Of a stretch of 64,000 nucleotides of DNA, positions 22,414 through 33,424 are shown piece after piece. Location of the stretch: assembly GCA_951217055.1 (NCBI GenBank), contig OX578282.1, forward strand, positions 73,189,092 to 73,253,091, written 5' to 3'. Both the position numbers and the translations under genes were made by a program. Each line of letters opens with the position of its first letter. Within the stretch, counting starts at the first letter, position 1. The notes beneath the pieces were generated by a model that saw only the letters and a list, made by a program, of their open reading frames with translations, searched no databases and had not been told where the DNA came from. The stretch is from Gerris lacustris. Its lineage: Eukaryota > Arthropoda > Insecta > Hemiptera > Gerridae.

Positions 22414-23639
22414 ATTCGGGACGTAGGCGTCCCTTGCCCCTGTCCTTGGCCACCCAACAGTGGGGCGTCTGTTAGGTGGTAGGCGTTTGGGTGTGTTGGA
22501 CCCGAAGGTATCGACTGACCCCTATATGATGTTGGGGCGGAGTCCGGTGGAGGGAGGGCCCTTAAAGGCCGTTGCTGGTTGCCCCAGGCCTCCCTTCCTC
22601 TCTGGGGACAATCCTTCATCAGGTGGTTCACTCCATTACACGTATAACAAACCAAAACGCGTCTGGGACACTCCCGCGCTAAATGATCCGCTCCGCAGAC
22701 GTAACATCGCAATGGAACTCTGGGTCTACTTCCGGTCCTTCCTGGTCCGTTCCATCTCCTTCCGCCTCCTGGATCTTGTCCCCACTCGGCGTTGGACCTT
22801 GACCCGCCCCCTGAACCTTGCCCCCAACCGCCGTTGGCCCGAGGCCCCCTCAAGTACCTACCCCCTGTCGCTTGGCTGTTTACCATCGTCACGCCGGCGG
22901 TTGCATGTAAGGACGGGGCCCCACTCTCCCCGGGGTCTGGTCTTTCCCTATTAGTGGCCACCTCAAACACGTGTGACGGTGTAATCTCCTTGACCTCTAG
23001 TTGGTTGGCCCGTTCAACCCTCTCGGCTCTCAGCACTGCGTCTTTGAGGTCTACAGGCGGCTGGTATCGCAGCTGCCGCGCCGCCTCTCCCTTCAATCCG
23101 GCTATGAACACGGCTAAGATCCGCCTGCTCAAGTCCTTTTTCGCCCATTCCTGCTCTTCGATCGAAGGGTATACACTAAGAGTCTTCAACCCGAGAGAAC
23201 TGCATCGATCCGCAAACTCCCTCACTCCCTCTCCTTTTGTCTGCCTTGCTGCGTGGAAGTCCTGCTCTAATGACTCCCTATCACGGGTTTCCCCAAATCG
23301 GTCTTTCAGTTTCCGACTATAGTCGGAGAAGCCTGTGTTTTCTGGTTTCAAATCCGGGCACGCAGCTACAAAAGTGGCGGCGGCCCCCGTTAGTTTAGCC
23401 TCACAGACCATTACTTTGTCTTCTTCGGTCCATCTCCCATTTTTAGCAGCCCTTTCTATGTTCCGGATAAAGTCCTCCACCGGTATAACCGTTTTTATGT
23501 CCCCCGACCATGGTTTAATAAGATTCTGTAGTGTCAAGTCTCTTCTTGGGGTAGAAGAGACTTCACGGGCCGCGAACTGGGCGTTCGCAATCAGGAGTTC
23601 CCCTATCCTGCCCTCAAGTTCCTTAACTTTCTCCTCCAT
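22410..23639 (-). CDS. gag: Retroviral Gag polyprotein
   Basis: The first in-frame ATG is at 23639, giving 409 residues; an upstream GTG at 23657 is less likely. A coiled-coil-like start (EEKVKELEGRIGELL) precedes a capsid-like domain (IKPWSGDIKTVIPVEDFIRN, later REFADRCSSLGL). A glycine- and arginine-rich stretch then leads to two zinc knuckles, CX2CX3HX4C (CYVCGADHLAREC) and CX2CX4HX4C (CYTCNGVNHLMKDC). The first has 3 rather than 4 residues before His. It ends at TGA (22412-22410), overlapping pol in the -1 frame. Confidence 0.93.
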   Translation of the reverse strand: MEEKVKELEGRIGELLIANAQFAAREVSSTPRRDLTLQNLIKPWSGDIKTVIPVEDFIRNIERAAKNGRWTEEDKVMVCEAKLTGAAATFVAACPDLKPENTGFSDYSRKLKDRFGETRDRESLEQDFHAARQTKGEGVREFADRCSSLGLKTLSVYPSIEEQEWAKKDLSRRILAVFIAGLKGEAARQLRYQPPVDLKDAVLRAERVERANQLEVKEITPSHVFEVATNRERPDPGESGAPSLHATAGVTMVNSQATGGRYLRGPRANGGWGQGSGGGSRSNAEWGQDPGGGRRWNGPGRTGSRPRVPLRCYVCGADHLARECPRRVLVCYTCNGVNHLMKDCPQRGREAWGNQQRPLRALPPPDSAPTSYRGQSIPSGPTHPNAYHLTDAPLLGGQGQGQGTPTSRM

Positions 23640-24041
23640 ATTTATATGCCTTAGCACCGCAACCCTATTCTCTTAATAAGTAACTAATTCTAAGTTTAAG
23701 TCCTATCTCACAACTCGATCTTGGCCGAGGACCGTCACGCACACAAAGCTCAAAACAATAACCAATAACCAGCTCCTGCCTCTTATGATACAGGATATTT
23801 ATCGTTGACAATAAAGTTTACACAACATAACGACAGAGTACAAAAGAACAATTAAATAAACAAAAGAATTAAATCAAGGGTAAAAGTATAGTTAATAATT
23901 AACATAAAATATTGGTCGGCATACTAGACCGGTAATACACGCCTGCTCTGGGGTCTGGCGTACCTAGCTTCCCCAGGCTGACCTAACTTACTACCTAGCT
24001 TCCTTAATAAAATAATAATCCGGCAATTCTTGCAGCCGGTT
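23640..24041 (-). other. Retroviral 5' leader
   Basis: The untranslated leader lies between PBS and gag, presumably containing packaging and splice-donor signals. I could not assign a donor or a packaging structure by eye. There is no ORF of note. Confidence 0.5.
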
Positions 24042-24059
24042 ACCCCACACCTGACACCA
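24042..24059 (-). other. Primer-binding site, probably tRNA-Leu
   Basis: Two bases after the 5' LTR the minus strand reads TGGTGTCAGGTGTGGGG. Its first 9 bases complement a tRNA ending CTGACACCA, the 3' end expected of several leucine tRNAs; the following bases match only partly. The identity is from memory and not verified. Confidence 0.6.
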
Positions 24060-24061
24060 AT

Positions 24062-24873
24062 TGTAATGGGGCTAGGGGTCTTATACTAAATAAAGAATAA
24101 TTACTCCATAGAACGAAACATATATAATTTTCTTACAACTTAAAAGTATATTATTTTTATTTGACAAAATCAACACTTTCAATTAATTACGGGTTATATT
24201 ACTCTTAATTGATACATTCAATTAATTATGAGTTGGGTTATATTATACTAATTATTACTTTCATTTAATTATTAGGTATATTATATCTAGTTAACACATC
24301 CCATCATCTATTACTTTCATAATATTTAATTAAGGAAAATCAAGCATAACACCAATATCTTTCATTATAAAACCCCCTATATCTTACCCCTTTAGTAAAA
24401 CAAATGATTTAGTATTTCCACAATATCCTAACTACTATTAATGCATATAATTAACCTAGTGTTTTGTAGCACTCGCTAACTTTCCCTTTACTATAGGTCG
24501 CCACCTACCAACCAGAGAAGGAACAAAAAGGGGAGTAATTATAGCTCATTTCATTTACTCACAGATACCGGGTATCAGGAAAAGTACTAATCCAATATAG
24601 TCCATACTGAGTCTCGCTCGCCTGCTCCTAGCACTTGGTATATATATATATATATATATGTTCACTCGCATCAATCTAGCACAAGACTGAGCTCCCGCTC
24701 TTTTTCCCCACGCCTCCCGGCCTCCGTCTCGGGGTGGGACGGCCGAGAATGTGCTGACCGCGCTCTGCCCCGCCTAACTCCCACACATTTCTACTGACTC
24801 TTATTCACTTTGGATTAAATGCGAATGCATATTTACGTTTCGGGGGTCCTAGGCCGCGTTTCCCCCCATTACA
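24062..24873 (-). repeat. Retrovirus 5' LTR (right copy)
   Basis: It is 812 bp with the same TGTAATGG...CATTACA ends as the left LTR. It lacks the 75-bp segment and has a TA run 4 bases shorter. Confidence 0.95.
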
Positions 24874-26089
24874 ATATACATCATATTTAAATGATTAACT
24901 TTAACATTTGTACCCCTGTACTCTAAGGCAAGGTACCAAAATTATATTAAAAAAAAAAAAAACAATACAAAAGGGCATTCATTTTACTAATAAATGAATA
25001 AAAATATAATAACCTAATAACAAAAAATTATTTAAACCCTTTAACCTACAACAAAATTATAAATCGGTACAAAAGTACGTCTACAAAATTTTTAAAAAAT
25101 AAACAAATAAAATAGCTTTAATGTACAAATCAAGGCCTTTCAAATGATATACGACACAATATTAAAAACCAAAAAAAGTGGTCACGTGTCGCGGCACACG
25201 GGAAAAAGTTTACTCTCAAGTTCTAAGCAAGTAGGATGAACTAATGAAATAAAATATATTCAATTTAAAGAGCATTAGTGTGAGTTTCAAGCACCTCAAT
25301 CAGAAATAAAATCAGTCAATAATTATAGAAACTATGACTATTCAAAGACAAAAATGGAAAAAAATAAAAATAAAAAAATACCAAAATTATCACCATTTAG
25401 GGTACAACCGATAGAGGTACGACAAAAAGTCATAGGACCAATGTTGTAGATTTTTTAAAATCAGTTACCGCTGGTGCTGTCCGTTTTCCAATACGACTTA
25501 CCGTTTAGCTGCAATTAGCCCCAAAACAGCTTAAAAATCAAGTCGGCCATTTTTATTTTTTTAGGGGGGAAGGAGTGGGAAAAGTAAACTCTTTAAAATT
25601 ATTTTGGACGTTGCGCGTCGAATGGCGCAAACCGCAAGTCTCTAGCTCTTCTGGAAGTGGGCAAACATTAATGTCAGTGAGTGAGTTAGCCATGCGGCTT
25701 TATAGTATAGTGATGGATCATGAGTCATGCAATAAACATAAATAACTTTATTCAACTCCGTTACATTCATAAGTTGAGAATAAAACGTTGACATGTATCA
25801 GCATACACACAGCTTCCAAAATTATAATATATTTCTTTGGTTTTGTACATGATGAGGCTGGTGCATGATAAGGAGGTTTTCACATCTTTAATCCACAGTA
25901 TTCATGTTTTTGTTTGTGTTTGTTGATTTTTAATGTTAAATATTATTAAATTAGTCTCATAAAATGAGTTATATTGTATTTGTAATGTTTTTAATATAAA
26001 GTAAAAATTGAAATTGAGCCCATACCAAATAATTGGTAGGAAAATAAACTAATGCAATAATTACAAGATAAAAAGAACTTTTTATATAC
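24874..26089. other. Rest of the dispersed repeat, then unassigned AT-rich DNA
   Basis: The first ~90 bases (ATATACATCAT..., TTTGTACCCCTGTACTC) continue the dispersed repeat interrupted at 12039. Beyond about 24970 I recognise nothing: short frames, a poly-A run and no splice-supported coding. Confidence 0.5.
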
Positions 26090-26830
26090 TACGTTTAAAT
26101 TTCCTGTTGAATCACATATGTAGTGTTGGTAATATAATTGTCATTGTTATAATATAATGTTAGTGAAAAATAAATAGTTCCGAATTTATTTACTTCACAT
26201 AAATAACAACCATCTAGAGAGCTGATCTTAAACCTATAAAAGGACAAATCTTTGTACAACAGATCTCACCAACACCGAATCTAAATCGTGCCATTGATAT
26301 GCCCCTGTGTAGGGACAGTAAGAGAAGAAAAATGTGTACAAGTAAAGAAGTACAGATGCAGAAAAAATAAACCGATAGCTAGGACACAAGTGAAAACAAA
26401 TCTGGGTGCCACACGTCAATTAATTTATTTCTTTGTTTATTTGTCGCTGTCATTCAATGATTACCTCTTAATAAAAAATCACAATTTATTATTACACAAT
26501 TTATTTATTAAAAATCACAAATTTGAAACCCGTCAAAATGAAGATTGTAAATACTATGGGATATGTCTAAACAAATAAAATGACTTGCGGATTTTTTCCG
26601 AACTAACTTTCCATAGAGCAAAATTTGCTGAAAACCAATTAAATTCTGCTGAAAGATGGCTAAAAGTATTAAAATAATGCATTGTCATCGTGTTCTGAGC
26701 TATGCTAAAAGTTTCAAATGTCTAGCTATTCGGGAAGTTAGTTAGAAATCGATTGCCAGATGTGTACCGGACAAACAAACAAGAATGCAAGCTAATAAAA
26801 ACGTAGTAAAATAACTCTTCATGACAAGGT
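26090..26830 (+). repeat. Dispersed repeat, uninterrupted copy (parts A and B)
   Basis: Part A (about 26090-26300) is found inverted at 39905-40140, and part B (about 26480-26830) inverted at 34860-35190. The order of A and B is the same in both loci once orientation is reversed. No coding capacity was recognised. Confidence 0.75.
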
Positions 26831-26917
26831 AGGCTTTCCAATTTTTAAGAGTAAATAAATGAATATTTAATAACTATTAAATTATAAGACTATTACTTTA
26901 AAGCGTATAAAGCAGAA

Positions 26918-27721
26918 GTGGAGACAGACCACCAAGACCTCATAGGAGATGACAGTGACGCTCTCAGTACTTTATCTGAGCTAAAGGAAGCTAAAGACAC
27001 TTCCCCTGGAGGTGATGACATCCCATATGCTCTTATAAAGAATCTACCGGGTAAAATGTTAGGGTCCTTGCTCCATCTCTACAACACAGCCCTGTCAATG
27101 GGCATCTTCCCTACTTTGTGGAAAGAGGCCATAATAATTCCCACCATCAAGGAGGGAAAAGATCCGCAAGCCGCCTCCAGTTATCGGCCAATAAGCCTCC
27201 TAAGTTGCCTAGGAAAGATTTTAGATGCAATTATTAACGCAAGAGTAGTGTGGTCCCTCGAAAAAGACAACCGCATAAGTGATTACGAGGCGGGCTTCAG
27301 AAAGAGGTATTCAGGAGCCGATCACTTAGTACGACTTGAAGATTTAGTCCAACGTGCTTTCCTGAAAGGCAATCATGTGGTTGAGGTTTTCTTTGACACC
27401 ACATGGCGTCATGGCATCATTATGTCTCTAAGAGTCTGGGGTATTAGAGGTAAGCTGTTGGAGCTGATATCCAGTTTCCTGACGGATAGGGTCTATCGAG
27501 TTTGTCTTGGAGAGGTTTACTCAGACCTATATGAACAGGTGAATGGAATCCCCCAGGGATCACTTCTGAGTGTGACGCTTTTTGCTGTGGCCATAAATGG
27601 TATTGCAGATCAGATCCCTTGCTCAGTTACTCAGTCTCTTTTCGTCGATGACCTGAGCATTCAAATCAGTGGTAAGGACCTAAAAGAACTATGTAGTACC
27701 TTGCAAAGGGCAATAAAATAA
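26918..27721 (+). pseudogene. LINE reverse transcriptase fragment lacking motif A
   Basis: The RT N-terminal half of a LINE: KDTSPGGDDIPYALIKNL, LWKEAIIIPTIKEGKD, SSYRPISLLSCLGKILD, ISDYEAGFRKRYSGADHL, GIPQGSLLSVTLF and a FVDD box near 27650. The stretch that normally holds motif A is shortened: FFD is followed directly by TTWRHG, about six residues shorter than related RTs, so one catalytic aspartate region is damaged. It is truncated at both ends: the frame begins with GTG in mid-protein, and it stops at 27721 just before an AAATAAATAAATAAA stretch. There is no endonuclease. Confidence 0.85.
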
Positions 27722-27929
27722 ATAAATAAAATGCTTTATTTTCATTAGGTTTTTTTACAGAAAATTAGGTTCAAAATGGTGAATTTTAGACCTTTTTAGG
27801 GCTTTTTCAGCTATAAAAAAGCAATCAACTTAAAGTTGGTTTAAAATTGTTTCTGCAGAATTTTTGAAACACTTATTAACTAAACCGGTTTTTAGGCTAA
27901 AAAAAAATACTTTTTATCTGTAGCACTAT
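27722..27929. other. AT-rich spacer
   Basis: Short AT-rich stretch between the LINE and copia fragments. Nothing was recognised. Confidence 0.4.
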
Positions 27930-28877
27930 TTGCATACAGACGACTTGTTTGTTGTAAATTCGGATGAAAAGATACTTAATGAAGCACTTCAGAAAATAAG
28001 GAATAAATTCATACTTAAAGAACAAGATGACTGTGGAAACATACTAGGGATGGAGATAAACAAGAAAGATGACAGAATAACGATTAACCAGAAAGGATTT
28101 ATAGAGAAAGTATTGAAGAGATTTGGATTTGAAAACTGTAATCCAGCAAAGATTCCAATGGCTGTTGGTCAAGACTTAGATCAGGAGGAGTCTGAACCAG
28201 TAGATCAGAAACTATACCAAGAGATGTTGGGATCGATAATGTATTTATCCACAATGACAAGACCAGACTTAGCTTACCCAATAAGCATACTTTCCAGATA
28301 CTCCAAAGAACCCCGACATATTCACTTAATAGCATTAAAATTATTGTTAAGATACATTAAGGGTACAAAAGAGTTAGTATTAACATATTTAAGGGATAAA
28401 CATCAATTAGTAGAAGGTTATGCGGATGCAAGTTGGAGAGATGGGAAGGGAAAGCAAAGGTCAACGTCGGGCTATCTATACTGTCTAGGACAAGGGGTAG
28501 TAACGTGGGCTTCTAAAATTCAAAATATGGTTGCATTATCGACATGTGATGCTGAGGTCGCAGCTCTGACCGAAGCAATGAAACATGGAATATATTTAAA
28601 AACTTTATTATCCGAATTATTGGATACAACTATTGACAAGATACCATTGCGGTGTGACAATCAGGCCGCAGTCGTGCTCGCACGGGAGGGAACGGTGTCG
28701 TCTAAATCTGCTCACTTAGTGCGGCAAGTTGGGTTTATAAATCAAGAGGTTTTAAATAAAACCTTTGAAATCCAACAAGTTAGTACTGACCATCAGAAAG
28801 CAGACTTCTTAACAAAACCAATTTCGGCACCTAAACTAAATGCAATTTTGGAAAGTCTAAATTTGAAACGAAATTAG
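27930..28877 (+). pseudogene. Ty1/copia pol 3' part: RT end and RNase H, 5'-truncated
   Basis: The open frame starts within RT. The catalytic box reads HTDD where YVDD is usual. It continues with NILGMEINKKDD, QKGFIEKVLKRFGFENC, YQEMLGSIMYLSTMTRPDLA and LLRYIKGTKEL, then copia RNase H motifs: EGYADASWRDG, STSGYLYCLG, VALSTCDAEVAALTEA, LRCDNQAAVVLA and HQKADFLTKPI. It ends at TAG. It lacks gag, protease, integrase and the front of RT. The remaining frame is undamaged. Confidence 0.9.
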
Positions 28878-28983
28878 TGTACATGGTGTTTATTTTGCTT
28901 ATGTTTCTGTTTATGTGATTATTATAAATGTGGATGTGATCATTTAAGATCAGTTTGCGTAGGATACAAATTATGGGGGGATC

Positions 28984-29133
28984 TGTAGGGTTAATTTATA
29001 ATCCTACCTTAATAACTTGTTTTAAATAATAATATTACTTGTAAATTGTCAAACTAAAATAAAATATGAGTTCATTCTCTTTCTAGACTCAAACGAGTAT
29101 TGTTGTGTAGAAATATTAACCACTGCTCCAACA
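28984..29133 (+). repeat. Probable copia 3' LTR
   Basis: A G-rich tract (ATTATGGGGGGATC) just upstream resembles a polypurine tract. The putative LTR begins TGTAGGGTTAATT and may end at CCAACA near 29133. No second copy is present to fix the borders. Confidence 0.5.
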
Positions 29134-29717
29134 AAAACAAAAATATATACTAGGTGTGCAATGCAGTTGTCTGCTTGCAATATTGAGCTGAGCGTGCATT
29201 TTAATCTTAAACAATAAACAATTTTATTTTTAAACAGCTGAAATCACATCAGAAATAGTAATATTTATCATTTTTAATTAAAAAGTTTTTTCCCTGTTTT
29301 CCTATTTTACCCCCCCCCCCCCCCCCCTCTTAAATTAAAAATAAGACAAAATAGTACGGTGCAATTAGACCAAAAAACGGCCTAACCCTAACATCCAAAG
29401 TAAAAGTTTCCCTCCAACTTCAAGTTGTTCTATGCAGTCCACATATTGTTTGGTAAAAAGTTACACCATTTTAAGCGTCGGGTATGGCGGGGAGGGGGGG
29501 TCAAAGTTGGAAAATTAGTAGTTTTACCCGTTTTTCTTAAATATTTCGAAAACTATGCGTTTTAGAGCAAAAAGAGCTATGTACAAAAATAATCTACATT
29601 AAATTTTGAACAAAAATGGTCTAGTGCATAATCTTCCCAAAGTAAATGGTTCCAAAGTTACGGAGAGTGTAAAAATAGACATTTTTCGTATTTTTTAGAT
29701 TTTTGGCAAAAAAATGA

Positions 29718-30526
29718 AATTTTCCCTAAGGGAACTAATTTTTTTTTACAGGTTTGAAAAAAATTGTAAAAACAAATTGCGATTTAGTGGCCGGTGGTAT
29801 GTTAGTGATAAGCCCTTGAAGGAACGACAACTTCACCACCATCTCAAGGGGCGCTACTTTTTAAGGGAGAAGAGGCTTCCACAGGCCTAGGCCACGTAAA
29901 CCTGTGGTACGGAGAACCACTCTGAACTTTCTCTGGACTATGAATGTCTTTCCAACATAAATAACTTTAAAATATAATAATATTTTCTATGTGATAATTA
30001 TGATATCTAATTGTATAATTTTTAATCTTAATATTTTTAAAACTGCAGCTTTTGAAAGGATTCATCAGTATTTAATCCCCAAAGAATTTTCGTTCCCAAA
30101 AGAATCGTACTTTAGTTTAAGCAGTTCTTTAAGAACTGGTTGGAATTGGAATGACAACAGAGTTTTTATTTTTAAGGGAAGGAAGTAGTTGAGGTTGAGA
30201 GTAGAGATTGAAGGTGGAATAATATAATGTAGTGTAGTAGTAGTGCGAGTGTGTGGGACAGGGGACCTTACCATGTAAGTGTGCAAGTCATTTTTATGCC
30301 CTGTCAGTATGTATATGTTTGAGTGTTCTATACTATACTACTATGCTGTACATGTGTGAGTTGATTGCGCACGCAAATATCCACTCACACTTATTTAAAC
30401 TATTACTATTATAATATTCATATTTTACGATTTTGGTAGTATTCATACTACGGAAAGATTAAATGTTAATTTAAATCAAATTATAATTATTATTAACTAC
30501 GGGAAACAGACAGAGAAAAATACACT
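29718..30526. other. Loop of the inverted-repeat element, no gene recognised
   Basis: The moderately GC-rich patch 29790-29930 (CAAGGGGCGCTACTTTTTAA) is compositionally unlike its flanks, but I find no coding frame with family features. The rest is AT-rich. Confidence 0.35.
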
Positions 30527-30530
30527 CCAG

Positions 30531-30551
30531 CGCCGGGATTTGAACCACGGG
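30531..30551 (-). other. tRNA B-box-like site, possible SINE remnant
   Basis: The minus strand reads GGTTCAAATCCCGGCG, close to the Pol III B-box consensus GGTTCGAATCC. No matching A box or cloverleaf was found, so it is not a tRNA gene. A tRNA-derived SINE head is possible. Confidence 0.35.
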
Positions 30552-30802
30552 CCTCTATATTGTAATATTGTAATTAAACACATACACAAACACAACTCAG
30601 GCTAGCCCTAGCCTGCTAGTCCCTTCCCCTTCTAATCCTAATATTAAAAAACTCCCCCAAAACAGTTCCTTTCAGATTGTCTTGTCACACAGTTCTCTAT
30701 TGTTAACAGCTCTCGTGAAACGGTTCAAAGTTCTTAACTTACAATTCCCCTGTTCCATATCTATTTTTTTCTGATTTAAATTTATTATTTCTATAATATC
30801 TT

Positions 30803-30806
<4 letters not shown>

Positions 30807-30882
<76 letters not shown>

Positions 30883-30886
30883 TTTT
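30807..30886. repeat. TA microsatellite followed by poly-T
   Basis: A long TA run passes into about 21 T. It abuts the truncated left end of the foldback MITE. Confidence 0.95.
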
Positions 30887-31366
30887 AAGTTCGTCTGCGG
30901 GACATAGCTTGGTCCCGCAAAAAGGTGAACAAAAAGGTGAAGAGCGGCCATGTCTCACCACTTATGGTGGACAATGTGATTTTCGTGATCCTGAGTACAG
31001 AATTAGTTAGTAGACCGAAAATCAAGTTGATATTAGTTTGTCCCTTGACAGGTGACAAGGTTGATTTTTAGTAATATTTGAATAACTAACCTATCAAATG
31101 TCAAAATAATATCGACTTGATTTTTGGTCTACTAACTAATTCTGTACTCAGGATCATGAAAATTACATTGTCCACCATAAGTTGTGAGACATGGCCGCTC
31201 TCCACCGGTTTGTTTCTTTTAAACGCCTATTGCCAAGCTATGTCCCACACACGAACTTAGCCGACCACATATTCTTAAAAGGCGCTAAAAGATTGACTTG
31301 TATACTGTATACAAAATTCTAGCTTGATGTTAGTCAGACATTTTTTTGCACGCTATCTCCTGGACT
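30887..31366. mobile_element. Foldback MITE, copy 3 (left end missing)
   Basis: It shares AAGTTCGTCTGCGGGACATA, the central palindromic arms and the right end GCACGCTATCTCCTGGACTA with copy 1. The outermost ~95 bp of the left arm is replaced by the TA/poly-T tract. Confidence 0.85.
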
Positions 31367-31781
31367 ATACATTATACATTATATAATAATAATTTTATTT
31401 ATTGTTTGATTTATTTTTTATATAATACTTCAGAGTTCCATATCTATTTTTTCTGATTTAAATTTGTAATTAATATATCTTCAAATTAATATATATATAA
31501 TATTTTATTTATTTAACTATATTATATAATAATATTTTTATTTATTTTTTTATATATTACTTCAGAGTTCCATATCTATCTTTTCTGATTTAAATTTATT
31601 ATTTCTATATCTTGAAATTAAGAAATGTATATTTTATTTATATATACTTTCCATTAGCTGTATTCGGAGATCCGTTAAATGCGTTTGTGGAGTGTTATTT
31701 CTAGTGAAGTTGTGCTGATATTTTTATTAGTGTTCGTCTTTAAAATACTGTTGAACTAAGTGGTTATCACTTTAAATTAAT
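31367..31781. other. AT-rich loop DNA with a local triplication
   Basis: The phrase CAGAGTTCCATATCTAT appears at about 31431 and 31563, and a related CCATATCTATTTTTTTCTG lies at 30754. No gene was recognised. Confidence 0.5.
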
Positions 31782-32212
31782 TTTTTTTGCCAAAAATCTA
31801 AAAAATACGAAAAATGTCTTTTTTCACACTCTCCGTAACTTTGGAACCATTTACTTTGGGAAGATTATGCACTAGACCATTTTTGTTCAAAATTTAATGT
31901 AGATTATTTTTGTACATAGCTCTTTTTGCTCTAAAACGCATAGTTTTCGAAATATTTAAGAAAAACGGGTAAAACTACTAATTTTCCAACTTTGACCCCC
32001 CCTCCCCGCCAAACCCGACGCTTAAAATGGTGTAACTTTTTACCAAACAATATGTAGACTGCATAGAACAACTTAAAGTTGGAGGGAAACTTTTACTTTG
32101 GATGTTAGGGTTTTGGTCTAATTGCACCGTACTAAAAGTGAACATAACAACAATAACTGTACTATTAAAGACTTTCTAACGACATGCATCATGAAGGGTA
32201 TACTATTTTACC

Positions 32213-33075
32213 TTTTGTACCCCATACCCCTGTGTACCAATTTGGACCATTTCAGATTTATACCTTCCTGTGGTAGGTCACATTAACCGTGCCGAATTTT
32301 GTGCGGGTCGGTTTAGCCGTTTTAGTAGGAAACTTTAGTACCCCCTACTCCTGTGTACCAATTTGGGCCATTTCAGATTTATACCTTCCTGTGGTTGGTC
32401 ACATTGACCTTGCTGAGTTTTGTGAGGATCGGTTCAGCCGTTCAGGAGGAAACTTTTGTACCCCGTACCCCTATGTACCATTTCATATATATTCCTTCCT
32501 GTGGTTGGTCACATTGACCGTACTGAATTTTGACAGATCAGTTCAGCCGTTTAGGAGGAAACATTTGTATCCCGTGCCTCGTACCCCTGTGTACCAATTT
32601 GGACCATTTCATATTGATACCTTCCTGTGGTTGGTCACATAAACCGAGCCGAATTTTGTGCGGATCGGTTCAGCAGTTAAGGAGGAAACTTTTGTACCTC
32701 GTACCTCGTACCCCTGTGTACCAATTAGGACCATTTCAGATTTATACCTTCCTGTGGTTGGTCACATTAACCGTGCCGAATTTCGAGCGGATCGGTTCAG
32801 CCGTTCAGGAGGAAACTTTTGTACCCCGTACCTCGTACCCCTGTGTACTAATTGGGACCATTTCAGATTTATATCTTCCTGCGGTTGGTCACATTAACCG
32901 TGCCAAATTTCGAGCGGATCGGTTCAGCCGTTCAGGAGGAAACTTTTGTACCTCGTACCCCTGTGTACCAATTTGGACCATTTCAGATTTATACCTTCCT
33001 GTGGTTAGTCACTATGACCGTGCCAAATTTTGTGCAGATCGGTTCAGCCGTTCAGGAGGAGTATGCGTCAGAAAA
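32213..33075. repeat. Tandem array, about 7 units of ~121 bp
   Basis: Units carry GTACCCCTGTGTACCAATT, GACCATTTCAGATTTATACC, TTCCTGTGGTTGGTCACATT and ATCGGTTCAGCCGTTCAGGA. Unit starts lie near 32213, 32329, 32450, 32560, 32685, 32812 and 32939. Length differences come mostly from extra CCTCGTA inserts in units 4-7. The array is open in several frames by chance; those frames are not genes. Part of the unit matches the dispersed 36-39 kb repeat. Confidence 0.9.
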
Positions 33076-33424
33076 ATGCAAAGTGTAGTATAAGAGCTTC
33101 GCTTCGCTCAGCTCAATAAACGAGGGAAGTCGCAAAGAGGACGCGAAATTTTCAAGCTGGTTTTGAATCGATGCGGCGCCGCAAAAAAGATAGTTTGGAA
33201 CTTTCGCGTTCTTTTCATCGCACCGTAAATCGCAAAATAATGTTGTAAACACACCTACTACGTCTCGTTTTTCATTTATGGGAGGAACCCACAAAGTTCT
33301 AATTCTAAAATTTGTTTTTAAAATTTGTTTGCGCCGCTCCGGCGATTAAGTAAATAGTACAGAGCAATGCAACGCGTCTAATCCATAGTTAGAGGGAGAC
33401 TGAAGAGAAGAGCAAGAGCGGCGC
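33076..33424. other. Unassigned, moderately GC-rich stretch
   Basis: Includes CGCAAAGAGGACGCGAAATT and GCGGCGCCGCAAAA. No coding or RNA call was possible. Confidence 0.35.

Larger units (their letters stand above)
12040..24873 (-). mobile_element. Gypsy-type endogenous retrovirus with F-like envelope; env interrupted by a LINE
   Basis: The complete element reads on the minus strand: 5' LTR (24062-24873), PBS, gag, pol, env, PPT, 3' LTR (12040-12930). A 5-bp target duplication ATATA lies at 12035-12039 and 24874-24878. Total length is 12,834 bp, of which about 3.27 kb is a LINE inserted in env; the original length was near 9.5 kb. The order and the baculovirus-F-like Env resemble insect errantiviruses in the Ty3/gypsy lineage. 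The LTRs are close to identical apart from one 75-bp indel and TA-tract length, so the insertion is fairly young. gag and pol look intact; env is broken twice. Confidence 0.93.
29353..32134. mobile_element. Large inverted-repeat element (2.8 kb, ~360-bp arms)
   Basis: The left arm 29353-29717 and right arm 31782-32134 are near-perfect reverse complements; examples are GTACGGTGCAATTAGACC, CTTTGGAACCATTTACTTTG and the G-run around 29490. The 2.06-kb loop holds unassigned DNA, a B-box-like site, a TA microsatellite and a truncated foldback MITE (30887-31366). No transposase was recognised. Outside the right arm, a tandem repeat array begins. Confidence 0.85.

Noticed and set aside
29790..29930. 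Possible small exon in a GC-richer patch
   Set aside because: No open frame with splice signals or recognisable family could be supported.
30531..30551. Possible tRNA gene on the minus strand
   Set aside because: B-box match only; no cloverleaf.
32289..33093. Overlapping ORFs of 78-187 codons
   Set aside because: Produced by a tandem repeat array in several frames at once; no protein family resemblance.
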